Shown here one piece after another: positions 52,667 through 62,561 of a DNA stretch of 64,000 nucleotides. Numbering within the stretch: position 1 is the first letter of the stretch; the number at the start of each line of letters is the position of its first letter. The stretch is taken from positions 179,883 to 243,882 of the forward strand of contig CANMCF010000004.1 in the NCBI GenBank assembly GCA_947496215.1, in the 5' to 3' direction. This DNA comes from an uncultured Bizionia sp. Lineage in GTDB: Bacteria; Bacteroidota; Bacteroidia; Flavobacteriales; Flavobacteriaceae. The position numbers and the translations under genes were made by a program. Under the pieces are notes generated by a model, which saw only the letters and a list, made by a program, of their open reading frames with translations, did not search any database and had not been told where the DNA came from.

Positions 52667-53032
52667 TCATATGGAAGGGTATTCGGTTTTTGTTTTCTCG
52701 TGAGTCACGTTTCCAGTATGTGCAGTGGTGAGCTTTTCGAAAAGCAATACGTGTACTTCCTCTCCGTCTTTGGTTACGGGGTTGTGTTCCACACCCTTTG
52801 GAATCACTATTATTTCGCCTTCTTTTACAATTTCGGTTCTGCCCCTAAACTGCATATATAAAGTGCCTTTTACGACTTGAAACAATTCATCTTCCTCTTC
52901 ATGGCTATGCCAAACGAACTCACCTTTCAATTTGGCAAGAAGGACTTGCATGTTGTCTACAATGGCTATTCTGTGAGGGTGCCATTGTTGGTTGAATTCC
53001 AAGTGTTTTTCTTTAATGTTTATCGACTTCAT
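52667..53032 (-). CDS. Cupin domain protein
   Basis: The 121-residue protein has the two cupin motifs: GEFVWHSHEEEDELFQVVKG (metal ligands H, H, E) and GEIIVIPKGVEHNPV (His). It is a single-domain mini-cupin of the type common in flavobacteria, function unknown. Single gene between the dehydrogenase and mgtE. Confidence 0.93.
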   Translation of the reverse strand: MKSINIKEKHLEFNQQWHPHRIAIVDNMQVLLAKLKGEFVWHSHEEEDELFQVVKGTLYMQFRGRTEIVKEGEIIVIPKGVEHNPVTKDGEEVHVLLFEKLTTAHTGNVTHEKTKTEYPSI

Positions 53033-53121
53033 ATGTAGCGCCTAATTTTATATAATGAGGCTTAAATTTACAAAGTTTTATATTAAATGAAGAGTTGGTG
53101 GGTACTTGATTTTTGGACGGA

Positions 53122-54492
53122 TCATATGTTTAGAATCAATTTCGCGATCCAGAAATAGATCAAGATACCAAAAATGTCATTGCTAGTAGTAATAAAAGGT
53201 CCTGTAGCTATTGCAGGATCAATTCCTTTCTTATCTAAAAACAAGGGTACGAAGGTGCCTATGAGGCCTGCGACGATGATGACGACCACTAAAGATACAG
53301 ATATGGCCAATGCTTTTGGGATTTCTGTCGTATAGCCCCAAACGAAAAAAAACAGAAACAAGGCTAGTATTACGCCGTTTAAGGCAGCCAGCAGCATTTC
53401 TTTGATCAAGCGATTGTTGATGCTTCCTTTGACGTCATCGTTAGCTAGACCTTGAACGATGATGGCGCTGGATTGAACACCTACATTTCCTGCCATTGCG
53501 GCAATTAATGGTGTGAAAAAGAATAGTACGGCATATTTTTCGAACGCACCGTGAAACCCTTCCATTATCAAAAAGGCTCCAATACCTCCAATGAGTCCTA
53601 GGAATAGCCAAGGCAATCTTGCTCTTGTCAGTTCTATTATGCTGTCATCTGCTTCGACATCTTGCGTAATACCTGCTGCGAGTTGATAATCTTTTTCAGC
53701 TTCCTCCTTAATGACATCTACAATGTCGTCTATGGTTATGCGTCCAAGAAGTATTTTGTTTTCATCGACGACAGGGATCGCTTCCAAATCGTATTTTTGC
53801 ATGACTCTGGCGACTCCGTCTATGGCTTCATCTACCTTGACATAATCAACCTTCGGTATGTATACGGCAGAGATGTGGGCTCTAGGAGATGCCATGAGCA
53901 GATCTTTCAACGATAGGCGTCCTATTAGTTTTTCACTGTTATCCACAACATAGATGGAGTGTACCCTTGTAACTTCCTCAGCTTGAGCTCGCATTTCTTT
54001 GACACACTGAGTTACCGTCCAATTTTCATTGACCCTTACAAGCTCTTTCGCCATCAAAGCACCAGCAGTGTCTTCGCTATAGGTAAGTAGTTCTTGTATT
54101 TCTGCCTTGTGTTCTTCATCTTCAATTTTGGAAAAGACCTCTTCCTTTCTTTCTTCTGGAAGTTCTGCTATTATATCGGCAGCATCATCCGTATCCAATT
54201 CCTCGATTTTCTCGGCAATTTCCTTTGCGGATAATGCGGAAAGGATTTTTTCGCGATCATCATCGTCAAGCTCTATAAGGATTTCCGACGTTTTTTCGCT
54301 ATCTAGGAGCTTTATGATGTAGGTGGCTTGCTCAATTTTGAGTTCATCTAAGATTTCTGCAGTATCGGCGTGGTGCAAATCATTTAATAATTCAAGAATT
54401 TTCGTGTCATTTCTCGAATTTATCAATTGTTCTACATTGTCAATAAGCTCATCGCTTATTTTAAACTGAATGTTTTCGTTGTTTTCTTCCAC
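53122..54492 (-). CDS. mgtE: Magnesium transporter MgtE
   Basis: The 456-residue protein has the N-terminal MgtE helical superhelix (about 15-140; repeated LIELDDDDREKILSALSAKE), two CBS domains (about 145-270; VHSIYVVDNSEKLIGRLSLKD and YDLEAIPVVDENKILLGRIT) and five C-terminal membrane helices (about 290-456; AAMAGNVGVQSSAI, GPFITTSNDIFGI with the conserved pore Asp). It is a Mg2+ channel gated by cytosolic Mg2+ at the acidic N and CBS domains. Confidence 0.96.
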   Translation of the reverse strand: MEENNENIQFKISDELIDNVEQLINSRNDTKILELLNDLHHADTAEILDELKIEQATYIIKLLDSEKTSEILIELDDDDREKILSALSAKEIAEKIEELDTDDAADIIAELPEERKEEVFSKIEDEEHKAEIQELLTYSEDTAGALMAKELVRVNENWTVTQCVKEMRAQAEEVTRVHSIYVVDNSEKLIGRLSLKDLLMASPRAHISAVYIPKVDYVKVDEAIDGVARVMQKYDLEAIPVVDENKILLGRITIDDIVDVIKEEAEKDYQLAAGITQDVEADDSIIELTRARLPWLFLGLIGGIGAFLIMEGFHGAFEKYAVLFFFTPLIAAMAGNVGVQSSAIIVQGLANDDVKGSINNRLIKEMLLAALNGVILALFLFFFVWGYTTEIPKALAISVSLVVVIIVAGLIGTFVPLFLDKKGIDPAIATGPFITTSNDIFGILIYFWIAKLILNI

Positions 54493-54581
54493 CGGGGACT
54501 AATTTGATAATGCTGCTAAAAACGATTTCCATATGTTTTGTTTGGAATCGAGATGCTCAATATAGCATTTTAATTATGTTT

Positions 54582-55388
54582 TTATTCTGTGTCCATTGCA
54601 TCCTTTTCTATAAAACCGGTGAGTTCTATAAACTGGGAAACACTTAATTGTTCTGGACGCTTGCCAAAGATACTATTTGCTTTTAAATTATCACTTAGAT
54701 TCAATGTTTTTAAACTGTTACGAAGTGTTTTCCTTCGTTGTTGAAAGGCTGTCTTTACTACCTTGAAAAACAACTTCTCGTCACAAGGCAAGCTATAATC
54801 GGCTTTTCTGGTGAGTCTTAAAACTCCTGATTCAACTCTTGGAGGTGGATTGAAGACTGTAGGAGGTACGGTGAATAAATATTCGGCATCATAGAATGCT
54901 TGTGTTAAAACCGACAAGATTCCGTATACTTTGCTCCCTTCTTTGGAACAGATGCGTTCGGCAACTTCTTTTTGAAACATTCCGGAGAATTCAGGAATTC
55001 GATTTCTCAATTCCAAGGTTTTGAATACGATTTGTGTAGAGATGTTATAAGGGAAGTTTCCAATTATAGCAAAGGGTTCATCTTTGAAGGTTTCACTCAA
55101 GTCGTATTTTAAAAAATCCTTTTCCAGTATTCTTGGAGCTAGATTAAGATAGTTGTTTTGCAGGTATTCTACACTTTCCGTATCTATTTCTATAACATAG
55201 GTCGTAATGGGTTTCTTTAGAAGATACTTTGTTAAAACTCCCATCCCTGGACCAATTTCCAAAACATTCTTGTAATTTTTCAATAACAAGGAATCTGCAA
55301 TTTGTTCTGCTATGGTTTCATCTTCTAAAAAATGTTGACCTAAGAACTTCTTGGCTTTTACTTGGTGGTTATTCGGTCTCTGAGCCAT
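54582..55388 (-). CDS. rsmA: 16S rRNA dimethyladenosine transferase RsmA (KsgA)
   Basis: The 268-residue methyltransferase has the AdoMet motif [16 protein letters not shown], the catalytic NPPY-equivalent IGNFPYNIS, and the C-terminal RNA-binding part [15 protein letters not shown] with [12 protein letters not shown]. It dimethylates two adjacent adenines near the 3' end of 16S rRNA. The start ([20 protein letters not shown]) lies 20 bases inside the preceding membrane protein gene, so translation is coupled. Confidence 0.97.
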   Translation of the reverse strand: MAQRPNNHQVKAKKFLGQHFLEDETIAEQIADSLLLKNYKNVLEIGPGMGVLTKYLLKKPITTYVIEIDTESVEYLQNNYLNLAPRILEKDFLKYDLSETFKDEPFAIIGNFPYNISTQIVFKTLELRNRIPEFSGMFQKEVAERICSKEGSKVYGILSVLTQAFYDAEYLFTVPPTVFNPPPRVESGVLRLTRKADYSLPCDEKLFFKVVKTAFQQRRKTLRNSLKTLNLSDNLKANSIFGKRPEQLSVSQFIELTGFIEKDAMDTE

Positions 55389-55782
55389 GGTTATTCGTTT
55401 TTTTATTAAAAATTCGACTAGGACCTAGTATTAAGCATATTTCAATCATCATAATTGAAATTAGAAAATAAAAGACATAGCCAATTAAATCTACTCTATT
55501 TGAAATATAGGCTTCAGGTATTTCCAAAGCATATAATTTACGCGTTATTGATTTTGTGGCACTAAAGGGGATAACATTAAGGATGACAATCATCATTAAC
55601 TTTGTATGCCATTTTGTTTTAAAGACTAGGATAGGCAATATTACTTGGGCTATCGTTAAACCAACCAACATTCCAATTCTACCACTATCATGCAAACCTG
55701 TAAAGATGAAATTCACACAGGTTAATACAATAAGCAACGTTCCTATGACGTATATGAAATATTGCTTGATTTTTTTCTTCAA
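55369..55782 (-). CDS. Small membrane protein, unknown function
   Basis: The 137-residue protein has four membrane helices (about 8-25, 36-53, 60-78 and 103-125) and basic ends. No family recognised. It is 6 bases behind the DUF4286 gene and overlaps rsmA by 20 bases, so it belongs to that operon. Its DNA near the end is shared with the rsmA start, which constrains its C-terminal sequence (NNHGSETE). Confidence 0.75.
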   Translation of the reverse strand: MKKKIKQYFIYVIGTLLIVLTCVNFIFTGLHDSGRIGMLVGLTIAQVILPILVFKTKWHTKLMMIVILNVIPFSATKSITRKLYALEIPEAYISNRVDLIGYVFYFLISIMMIEICLILGPSRIFNKKTNNHGSETE

Positions 55783-55788
55783 AACCAG

Positions 55789-56112
55789 TTACTTGAAATT
55801 TACTGAATATTCATCAATAATTTTCAGTTCTGTTCTGAAAGCTAGCATTTTGTCTGCAAATTTCTTTAAACCATCTGTTCTGAGTCTTTCGGCATCTTCT
55901 CTATAGTATGCGTCCAATGCTTCACGAGAATAGGAACGATATTGAATGGAATAGGTTTGTCCCCCCATTTCTTCTTCCACCAGTACTTTGGTTAATTTTG
56001 CATCTTTGAACTTACCAGTGGCCAATACTTGTGGTATGTGCTCCTTTATCCATTTTAGCCATTCGTCGTGAGCACTATCATCTATGTTGACCGTTACATT
56101 GTATATGTACAT
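55789..56112 (-). CDS. DUF4286 family protein
   Basis: The 107-residue protein begins MYIYNVTVNIDDSAHDEWLK and has GGQTYSIQYRSYSREALDAY, which is the DUF4286 ferredoxin-like-fold pattern of Bacteroidota. Function unknown. It heads a three-gene transcript with the membrane protein and rsmA. Confidence 0.93.
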   Translation of the reverse strand: MYIYNVTVNIDDSAHDEWLKWIKEHIPQVLATGKFKDAKLTKVLVEEEMGGQTYSIQYRSYSREALDAYYREDAERLRTDGLKKFADKMLAFRTELKIIDEYSVNFK

Positions 56113-56236
56113 CTTGAATTGTGATTTTTGCTTTTGAAATAATTGATTTGCAAAAATAGGCTATTTGTTTATTAATATCGTGGGATCTTAAGTGAACCTT
56201 GATATTATTCCAAAGTATTGGAAAACCAATATAGCA

Positions 56237-56470
56237 TCATCCAAAACATTTCTTTTTTATTAGTCCACAAGTGCCTATGGTCTTTAGGTTTTCTTCTTTC
56301 AGTTGAAGTTTGTAAAACCCAAGGCTATTATTTGCATCGCTTTGTAGGTGGCCTTCACTAATGGCACTTTTGGCCTGTTCCAGTGTTTTTATATAGCGTT
56401 CACCTACGTGTTCAATCCAATTGGGTGTGTTTGCCAATTTTAAAAAAAAGGAGTATAATCCAGAGAGAAT
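56237..56470 (-). pseudogene. Truncated GNAT (RimJ/RimL-like) acetyltransferase relic
   Basis: About 66 codons starting with a TTG at 56437 read ANTPNWIEHVGERYIKTLEQ, then NSLGFYKLQLKE and TCGLIKKK before a stop. This matches the first third to half of RimJ/RimL-type GNATs (typical LNTPGWLKxIGDRNxxTxEDA, then GLYxVxLKxxxxxIGxCGLIKR). The frame stays open upstream (FFLKLA) but has no ATG, and everything after CGLIKR, including the acetyl-CoA loop, is missing. So it is truncated at both ends. Confidence 0.6.
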
Positions 56471-56516
56471 TTTGAAATGACGAGCCTGTTGGTTTTTGCT
56501 ATGATCATCAATTACT

Positions 56517-58292
56517 TCAATTTATGGCATCACCTCTCAATGCCCTGAATTTTTTGCGAGCTTCGACGAAGTAAATACTATCGGCATGATTGAACAATAT
56601 GCTTTCATATAGCTTTTTTGCTTCCTTTGGAAGGGCCAATTCTTTGGCATACAATTCGGCCAAGGCAAATAGGGCGTCGTCGATAAGGATACTTTCCTTA
56701 TAGTTCTTAATCAATTTCTCGTAATTGTTCTTCGCTTTTTCAAACTCTTGATTGGTTTCGAACAATTGAGCTTGCTTTAGAAGTGTCTGCGGTATTATAG
56801 CTTCGGTTTTATGGTTTTCTAAAATGGTGTCTAGAATGTCTATGGCTTCGTTCTTTCTATTTTGAAATGCCAAAAGATCTGCCTTGGCATAGCTTTTTAA
56901 GGCTATTTGGAGAGAGTCGTCCAGTTTGTTGTCGGAAATCAATAATTTTAAATCCAAAGCATCATTAGCCGTTAGTTGCGATGTGGAGGACTTCAATATT
57001 TTTAGCTGGGATTCTGCCCATTTGAAATCACCTTTGTAGTAGCTCGTCTTGGCGACCTTGAATCTTGCTTCTTGGGATAGTGTACTGTTTTTAAGGCTAC
57101 GTTGTATTTGTGTGTAATATATTAATGCTTCGTTGAATTTTTCCTCTAGGACGAGAATGTCTCCCAACTCCAATTTTATTTTGGCTAGATGGAAGTTGGA
57201 AAGCTTCAATTTCAAACTTTTTTTCAGAAGATTAATAGCCTTCTCTGTCTTGTTTAGATTGAAAGCCAAAAAATGCGCATAGGCAATTTGAAGATTTATG
57301 GTGTTGCCATATTGTCCATATTCATTGATGATGCTCAAAAATTTTTCATCGATGGCATAGTAATCTTCTTTGGAAGCCAATTCCACCTCAATTTTGATGC
57401 TGTTTTGGTGAGCATCTATCTTGGTGTCGATGTCTTGGGAGTTCTCTATGATGAATTGAAAAATGTCTTTTGCTGTATCGTATTTCTTGTTGTTGTATGC
57501 TATCATTGCCAACTCCTCGACTCTATCCAAAGATGCCAATTCCCTTTTGTATATGGCTTTTTCTTGAGTGAACGCCTTTTTGTAATCCTTTTGTTGGATG
57601 AATAGCCAACTGAGCATTTCATTCCAAAGTAGGTTTGGATGGGTTTGTATTTTTTTCAATAAAATCCTTCTCAGTATTATGTTGTTTTCATTAGCACTGT
57701 TTTCGCTGATGAATGTGCTGAACTCTCGTTTGATGTTATTGATGTAGGACAGGTTTATTTCGGAAAAATCTATATAGCTATTGAACATTTTTTCAATATT
57801 GCCTTGTTCTCCATATATGCGAGCCAATTGCATATTGAAATTTAGCTCTGGTTTCAGTGACATTGCCTTCTCATAGGTTTCGATTGCTTGATCCAATAAG
57901 GAAAGACTTTCGAATCTCCTACCAACTGCATAGGCATAATTGGCATTGTCGTCTATGGATTTAATGGCTTTGTCATAGTTCAACTTGGAGTTGATTGTAT
58001 CATTTTGAAGTGCGTAATTATAACCCAGCTCAATTAGAAGTGGGCTATATTTTCTTTTGGACAATTGATCTTCTATCAATGTCTTAGCCTCCAGAAATTG
58101 TTCTAATTGTTGGTGCGTCTTTATTAGTTGTATGATGTAAGTGGGATTGTTCTTGTTCTTTTTAATCAGATTCCTATAAGATATCAATGCCTTTTCGAAT
58201 TCCCCGTTTTTAAAATACTCTCTTGCGACGATGTCGTCTTGGGCAAACGTACCGATGGTTGAGAAAAGAAGGAGTATAATTAAGAATCGCAT
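56517..58292 (-). CDS. Secreted tetratricopeptide repeat protein
   Basis: The start at ATG 58292 gives 591 residues with a signal peptide (MRFLIILLLFSTIGTFAQ); the frame opens further but without signal. The rest is a long solenoid of TPR-like helix pairs (EYFKNGEFEKALISYRNLIK, NYAYAVGRRFESLSLLDQAI, SLSQEARFKVAKTSYYKGDF, ILIDDALFALAELYAKELAL). It likely scaffolds protein complexes in the periplasm. Downstream of serS on the same strand, after a 41-codon gene. Confidence 0.9.
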   Translation of the reverse strand: MRFLIILLLFSTIGTFAQDDIVAREYFKNGEFEKALISYRNLIKKNKNNPTYIIQLIKTHQQLEQFLEAKTLIEDQLSKRKYSPLLIELGYNYALQNDTINSKLNYDKAIKSIDDNANYAYAVGRRFESLSLLDQAIETYEKAMSLKPELNFNMQLARIYGEQGNIEKMFNSYIDFSEINLSYINNIKREFSTFISENSANENNIILRRILLKKIQTHPNLLWNEMLSWLFIQQKDYKKAFTQEKAIYKRELASLDRVEELAMIAYNNKKYDTAKDIFQFIIENSQDIDTKIDAHQNSIKIEVELASKEDYYAIDEKFLSIINEYGQYGNTINLQIAYAHFLAFNLNKTEKAINLLKKSLKLKLSNFHLAKIKLELGDILVLEEKFNEALIYYTQIQRSLKNSTLSQEARFKVAKTSYYKGDFKWAESQLKILKSSTSQLTANDALDLKLLISDNKLDDSLQIALKSYAKADLLAFQNRKNEAIDILDTILENHKTEAIIPQTLLKQAQLFETNQEFEKAKNNYEKLIKNYKESILIDDALFALAELYAKELALPKEAKKLYESILFNHADSIYFVEARKKFRALRGDAIN

Positions 58293-58425
58293 AACAACAT
58301 TACTTTTTGTAAATATAACAAAAGAATGATCCAGATATTGTGAAATAAATGCAAAAACCTGAACGGTGTCTGATTTTTGCATTTATCACGGATTTAACAA
58401 AAAACAAAGAAAATAGATTTAAACT

Positions 58426-58551
58426 CTAGTTGTTGACTATTGTTATTTCAGTATTCTTTTGGCTGTTGGCTTTTTTGAAATCTGAAGAAAATACTTTTGC
58501 TGCGATGACTATTAATGCAACAAGTAGGAATAAGCGTTTAATGTTTTTCAT
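58426..58551 (-). CDS. Small secreted or membrane peptide, 41 residues
   Basis: The frame starts at ATG 58551 with a hydrophobic leader (MKNIKRLFLLVALIVIAAKV) and a short polar tail rich in Asn/Ser (SSDFKKANSQKNTEITIVNN). The opposite strand also has an open frame, so coding is not certain. It lies between serS and the TPR gene, both on the same strand. Confidence 0.45.
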   Translation of the reverse strand: MKNIKRLFLLVALIVIAAKVFSSDFKKANSQKNTEITIVNN

Positions 58552-58689
58552 TTGTTCAGGGAGTTTTGGGAATTCTAAATTTGAGAAAAATAACCTAACA
58601 AACCAAACTTAACCCTATAAAATCGTTAAACAACGGTAAAAATTAACACTTAAACGATTAAATGAGAAAAAAGACACCTTTTTAATTTG

Positions 58690-59961
58690 CTAATCAATGA
58701 TTTTGAAACCTGTGTATGGTACAAGTACTTCAGGAATCACAATGCCTTCTTTTGTCTGGTAGTTCTCTAAAATTCCTGCCAAAACACGGGGTAATGCCAA
58801 AGAGCTTCCATTCAAAGTGTGGGCCAATTCATTTTTACCATCACTATTTTTAAAACGTAACTTCAAACGATTTGCTTGAAACGTTTCAAAGTTTGAGATG
58901 GAAGAAATTTCCAGCCAACGGTCTTGAGCTGTGGAAAATAGCTCGAAATCATAAGTCAAGGCAGAAGTAAAACCAAGGTCTCCGCCGCACAAACGCAATA
59001 TTCTATAAGGTAGCTTCAATTCTTTCATTATGCCTTTAACATGTGCAACCATGTTATCTAGGGCTTCATAGGATTTGGTAGGGTGCTCAACACGCAAGAT
59101 TTCAACTTTGTCAAATTGGTGCAACCTGTTCAATCCCCTTACGTGTGCTCCATAGCTTCCAGCCTCTCTCCTAAAGCAAGGTGTATAGCCTGTTATACCT
59201 ATGGGAAGCTCACTTTCGCTTAACACGACATCTCTAAAGATGTTGGTTCCTGGAACTTCTGCCGTAGGAATCAAATACAAGTTGTCTTCGGTGATATGGT
59301 ACATTTGGCCTTCTTTGTCAGGTAATTGTCCTGTCCCAAAACCAGAAGCTTCATTTACCAGATGCGGCAATTGATATTCCGTGTAGCCGGCTGCGGTATT
59401 CTTATCTAGAAAGTAAGCGATTAGAGCACGTTGCAAGCGGGCTCCTTTTCCTTTGTAGACTGGAAACCCTGCGCCAGCTATCTTATTCCCCAATTCGAAA
59501 TCTATGATGTCGTATTTTTTTGCCAATTCCCAATGTGGCAACGCACCTTCGTGCAAGACCGGGACATCACCTTCACGAAATGTCTCTTCATTGTCTTCAT
59601 CCGTATTGCCTTTAGGAACAATCGCATTTGGTACATTTGGAATTTTGTATAGCAATTGATTCAACGCTTCTGCTTTGGTCTTCAAATCCACTTTCAAGGT
59701 TTCGATGGTTGCTTTCAGAAGACTGGTCTTTTCTTTTAAGAGATTTGCTTTTTGAGCTTCTCCAGATTTGTACAGAATACCAATTTCCTTGGATATGGTG
59801 TTAGATTCGGCTAAAGAGTTGTCCAATTCGGCTTGTAATGCACGACGTTCTTCATCTAAGACTATGACTTCGTTAATCATTTGTGTAGCATCGATGTTTC
59901 GTTTTGTAAGTCGTTCGATTACGAGGTCTTTATTTTCTCTAATAAATGGTACTTGTAACAT
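58690..59961 (-). CDS. serS: Serine--tRNA ligase
   Basis: The 423-residue class II synthetase has the N-terminal coiled-coil arm (about 25-110, binding the tRNA variable arm), motif 2 (GYTPCFRREAGSYGAHVRGL) and motif 3 region (HTLNGSSLALPRVLAGILENYQ). It charges tRNA-Ser. Complete. Followed by the small peptide and TPR genes. Confidence 0.97.
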   Translation of the reverse strand: MLQVPFIRENKDLVIERLTKRNIDATQMINEVIVLDEERRALQAELDNSLAESNTISKEIGILYKSGEAQKANLLKEKTSLLKATIETLKVDLKTKAEALNQLLYKIPNVPNAIVPKGNTDEDNEETFREGDVPVLHEGALPHWELAKKYDIIDFELGNKIAGAGFPVYKGKGARLQRALIAYFLDKNTAAGYTEYQLPHLVNEASGFGTGQLPDKEGQMYHITEDNLYLIPTAEVPGTNIFRDVVLSESELPIGITGYTPCFRREAGSYGAHVRGLNRLHQFDKVEILRVEHPTKSYEALDNMVAHVKGIMKELKLPYRILRLCGGDLGFTSALTYDFELFSTAQDRWLEISSISNFETFQANRLKLRFKNSDGKNELAHTLNGSSLALPRVLAGILENYQTKEGIVIPEVLVPYTGFKIID

Positions 59962-60101
59962 ATTCTTCTGTTTAGGCGTTCCTTCTTGGAATCAAGTGTT
60001 GAGACTTGAAAGCAGGGTTAATGCTTGACGCAAATTATGGTTTTGCTTTTTAAAGGTGTAAAAGTAGTAAGTTTTTAGGATGTAAGAAATAAATTGATAG
60101 C

Positions 60102-61412
60102 CTATTTTGAGGGGAGCAACCAATTACTATGTTTAAAAGGAAGCCACTTTTCATGAGCCAAGTCTACATTGGGGTCCACAAGTTTTTGAAAAGGTTTTCC
60201 GTTCACACTTATTTTACAGTCCACGAAGACGGAAATATCTTTACCTTTCTCTTTGAAATCTTGCTTTAAATGTTGTGCAAATTGCCAAATTACATCTGGT
60301 TTTGTACTTGCCATCCGTTTTTGTTTGGCAGAAAGATAGTGATCCAAGTTGATGTTTTGAGTTTCCTTTGTTTTTTTGTCTACTATCCTATAGGATGCAA
60401 TACCTTGCTTGGAACGTAACATCATTCTCCACGATAGTCTATGTCCTTCTTCTGTAAAGAGTACATCATCCTCGAAAAAATGATGACGTAGAGGCAATGC
60501 GACTTGAAAGATGAAGTAAATGCTTGCTGCGATTAGCAGAGGTGTTTTATAGTTAGGGGTGGTGATTTCGGCTCCATCATAGAATTCTTTTTTCTTCAAA
60601 AAAATGTTCTTGATTGTTTTTGGGTTGAAAAAGAACAATGAAAAGGCCAATGAAAGGAAAGGGAAGACTCCAACTTGAAAAACGATGGCATTGAACAAAT
60701 GAAAGAATATGGAAGTCAAGAAGGCATATTTTCTTGTACGCTTGTAAAGCAATAATGGAATTATCAAACCATCGAACAAAATACCTCCATAGGCAATGAG
60801 ATAAGGCATAAAGTCATTTTGCAAAAAAGACCCAATGATTGGGTAGTTTATTTTACCTGCCATCAATAATTTTGGTACAGTAAGATCCAGCCAATCTGGG
60901 TACATTTTAGCAATTGAGGCGTAAGTGTATAGAATGAGGAGTTGTAAGACGAAAATCCCTCTGCACCAATTTGGCATGGAGTTGCTTTTAATGCTTGGGT
61001 CTAGTTTTACATCCATTGAGGCATACTTGTTGGCAGGTAGAAAAGCCATGATGGCACTCAAAAGAATCAATAGATAATAATGGTTGTTATATGATGCTTT
61101 TTGCATAAAATAGGTGCAGGACCACATTATGGTAAATGCAATGATGCTCATTCTATATTTATACCCCATCATTATGAGTAATCCAAAAAGCCCCATAATT
61201 GCATAGTAGACATACATCCAATTTCCCGATAAAGGTTGTAGCCATTCGAAACCAATGAATGTGAATGTGAATTTTGGGTCTACTAGGGTACGTGTAATCC
61301 ACCCTGTGAAAATGGCGCCTACAGATTCTAAAAAGCAGAGCAAGCCAAAAATAATCCTGAAGACGATCAATGCGCTATTGTCTATGTTTTTGAATAAATA
61401 TGAGTTAAACAT
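60102..61412 (-). CDS. HTTM domain membrane protein (vitamin K-dependent carboxylase-like)
   Basis: The 436-residue protein has an N-terminal region of about eight membrane helices (1-300; LFGLLCFLESVGAIFTGWI, YLLILLSAIMAFLPANKYAS, IFFHLFNAIVFQVGVFPFLS) that matches HTTM/VKGC-like proteins, and a C-terminal soluble part (about 315-436; GHRLSWRMMLRSKQGIASY). Catalytic Lys of true carboxylases is not evident by eye. Overlaps ribF by 8 bases, so translation is coupled. Confidence 0.88.
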   Translation of the reverse strand: MFNSYLFKNIDNSALIVFRIIFGLLCFLESVGAIFTGWITRTLVDPKFTFTFIGFEWLQPLSGNWMYVYYAIMGLFGLLIMMGYKYRMSIIAFTIMWSCTYFMQKASYNNHYYLLILLSAIMAFLPANKYASMDVKLDPSIKSNSMPNWCRGIFVLQLLILYTYASIAKMYPDWLDLTVPKLLMAGKINYPIIGSFLQNDFMPYLIAYGGILFDGLIIPLLLYKRTRKYAFLTSIFFHLFNAIVFQVGVFPFLSLAFSLFFFNPKTIKNIFLKKKEFYDGAEITTPNYKTPLLIAASIYFIFQVALPLRHHFFEDDVLFTEEGHRLSWRMMLRSKQGIASYRIVDKKTKETQNINLDHYLSAKQKRMASTKPDVIWQFAQHLKQDFKEKGKDISVFVDCKISVNGKPFQKLVDPNVDLAHEKWLPFKHSNWLLPSK

Positions 61413-62325
61413 CGTCGATTATGAATCTTAAAGTATTTTGTTTATCCAAATATAATTGTTTTTTCAAGGCGTCTACAGATTCAAATTTTCTTTCGTCGCG
61501 TAGACGCTTCAATATTTGAATATTCAGATGCTCACCATATAGGGATGTGTTTAAATCGAAAAAATGAACTTCGATGCTTTGCTTTTTTCCATTGACAGTA
61601 GGATTGGTTCCTACGTTCATCATACCGAAATGGATACTGCCCTTGTATTCGGATTTTATGATGTAGACACCTTGTTTTGGGATGAGCTTGTAATCTTCAT
61701 ATATGTGCAAGTTGGCTGTGGGGAAATCGATGGTACGCCCTAAACCTTTCCCTTTTACAACTTCACCTGTAAAGGTAAAGTTGTAACCTAAATAACGATT
61801 TGCTGTTGTTAAGTCCCCTCCAAATAGGGCATTTCTGATTTTTGTTGAGCTTACAGCTACATCATTGATGTCTTGGGCTGTTATTTCTTCAACTTCAAAA
61901 CCATATGTTTTTCCAAAAGTTTTCAAATCTTCAATGTTTGCAGCCCTATTTCTGCCAAAGCGATGATCGTAACCAATGATGACGTGTTTGGCTCTTAACT
62001 CGTTCACCAAGATTTTTTGGACAAATTCCTCTGCTGTCAACCTTGAGAATTCTTGTGTGAATCTTTTTACGATCAAAGTTTTTATTCCCAATTCGGCGAG
62101 GATGTTTTTTTTCTCGTCTAAGGTGTTGATGAGTTTAATGTTTGCGTCTTTTTGTAGAACCATTCTAGGGTGTGGGAAAAAAGTCAAGATAGAAGGGGTT
62201 AAATCTTTCTTTTTCCCAACTTTTATCAAACGTTGTATTATTTTTTGATGTCCAATATGGACGCCGTCAAAAGTCCCAATGGTAACTACGGTGTTTTTAT
62301 TTTGTTTTGGTTTCAAAAAAAGCAA
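61405..62325 (-). CDS. ribF: Bifunctional riboflavin kinase/FAD synthetase, non-ATG start
   Basis: The 306-residue protein has the FAD synthetase nucleotidyltransferase part (VVTIGTFDGVHIGHQKIIQR, IIGYDHRFGRNRAANIED, VSSTKIRNALFGGDL) and the riboflavin kinase part (VVKGKGLGRTIDFPTANLH, GMMNVGTNPTVNG). It makes FMN and FAD. No in-frame ATG precedes the conserved TIGTFDG; TTG at 62325 or at 62316 must serve. This is odd for a flavobacterial housekeeping gene and may reflect weak initiation or an assembly error. Confidence 0.92.
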   Translation of the reverse strand: MLFLKPKQNKNTVVTIGTFDGVHIGHQKIIQRLIKVGKKKDLTPSILTFFPHPRMVLQKDANIKLINTLDEKKNILAELGIKTLIVKRFTQEFSRLTAEEFVQKILVNELRAKHVIIGYDHRFGRNRAANIEDLKTFGKTYGFEVEEITAQDINDVAVSSTKIRNALFGGDLTTANRYLGYNFTFTGEVVKGKGLGRTIDFPTANLHIYEDYKLIPKQGVYIIKSEYKGSIHFGMMNVGTNPTVNGKKQSIEVHFFDLNTSLYGEHLNIQILKRLRDERKFESVDALKKQLYLDKQNTLRFIIDDV

Positions 62326-62347
62326 TATTAAGTTACAAATGTAAAAA

Positions 62348-62376
62348 AGCCAATTGAAATAACTTCAATTGGTTTT
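62348..62376. terminator. Terminator-like hairpin in the ribF/protease divergent region
   Basis: Stem CCAATTGAA pairs with TTCAATTGG around a 5-base loop, flanked by A- and T-rich runs. On the minus strand it lies in the ribF leader and is followed by GCTTTTTT, so it could act as an attenuator or be a leftover of an earlier gene. Confidence 0.5.
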
Positions 62377-62561
62377 AAGATTATTGTTCTTTCTAGAAGT
62401 GATTTTACTAATCTATTCAATAATGGGATGTTATTGTGTGGATATTGAGGAATAGTCTTCTTGTTGGTTAATAACGTTTTGATTTCCTATATTTTAACGC
62501 TGAATATTAAGAATAATTTAAAATAAATATTAAATTTGATAGAATTTAAAAACACATAAAG

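Noticed and set aside
58430..58612. Plus-strand 60-codon hydrophobic frame
   Set aside because: It overlaps the more convincing minus-strand leader-peptide frame and points against both neighbouring genes.
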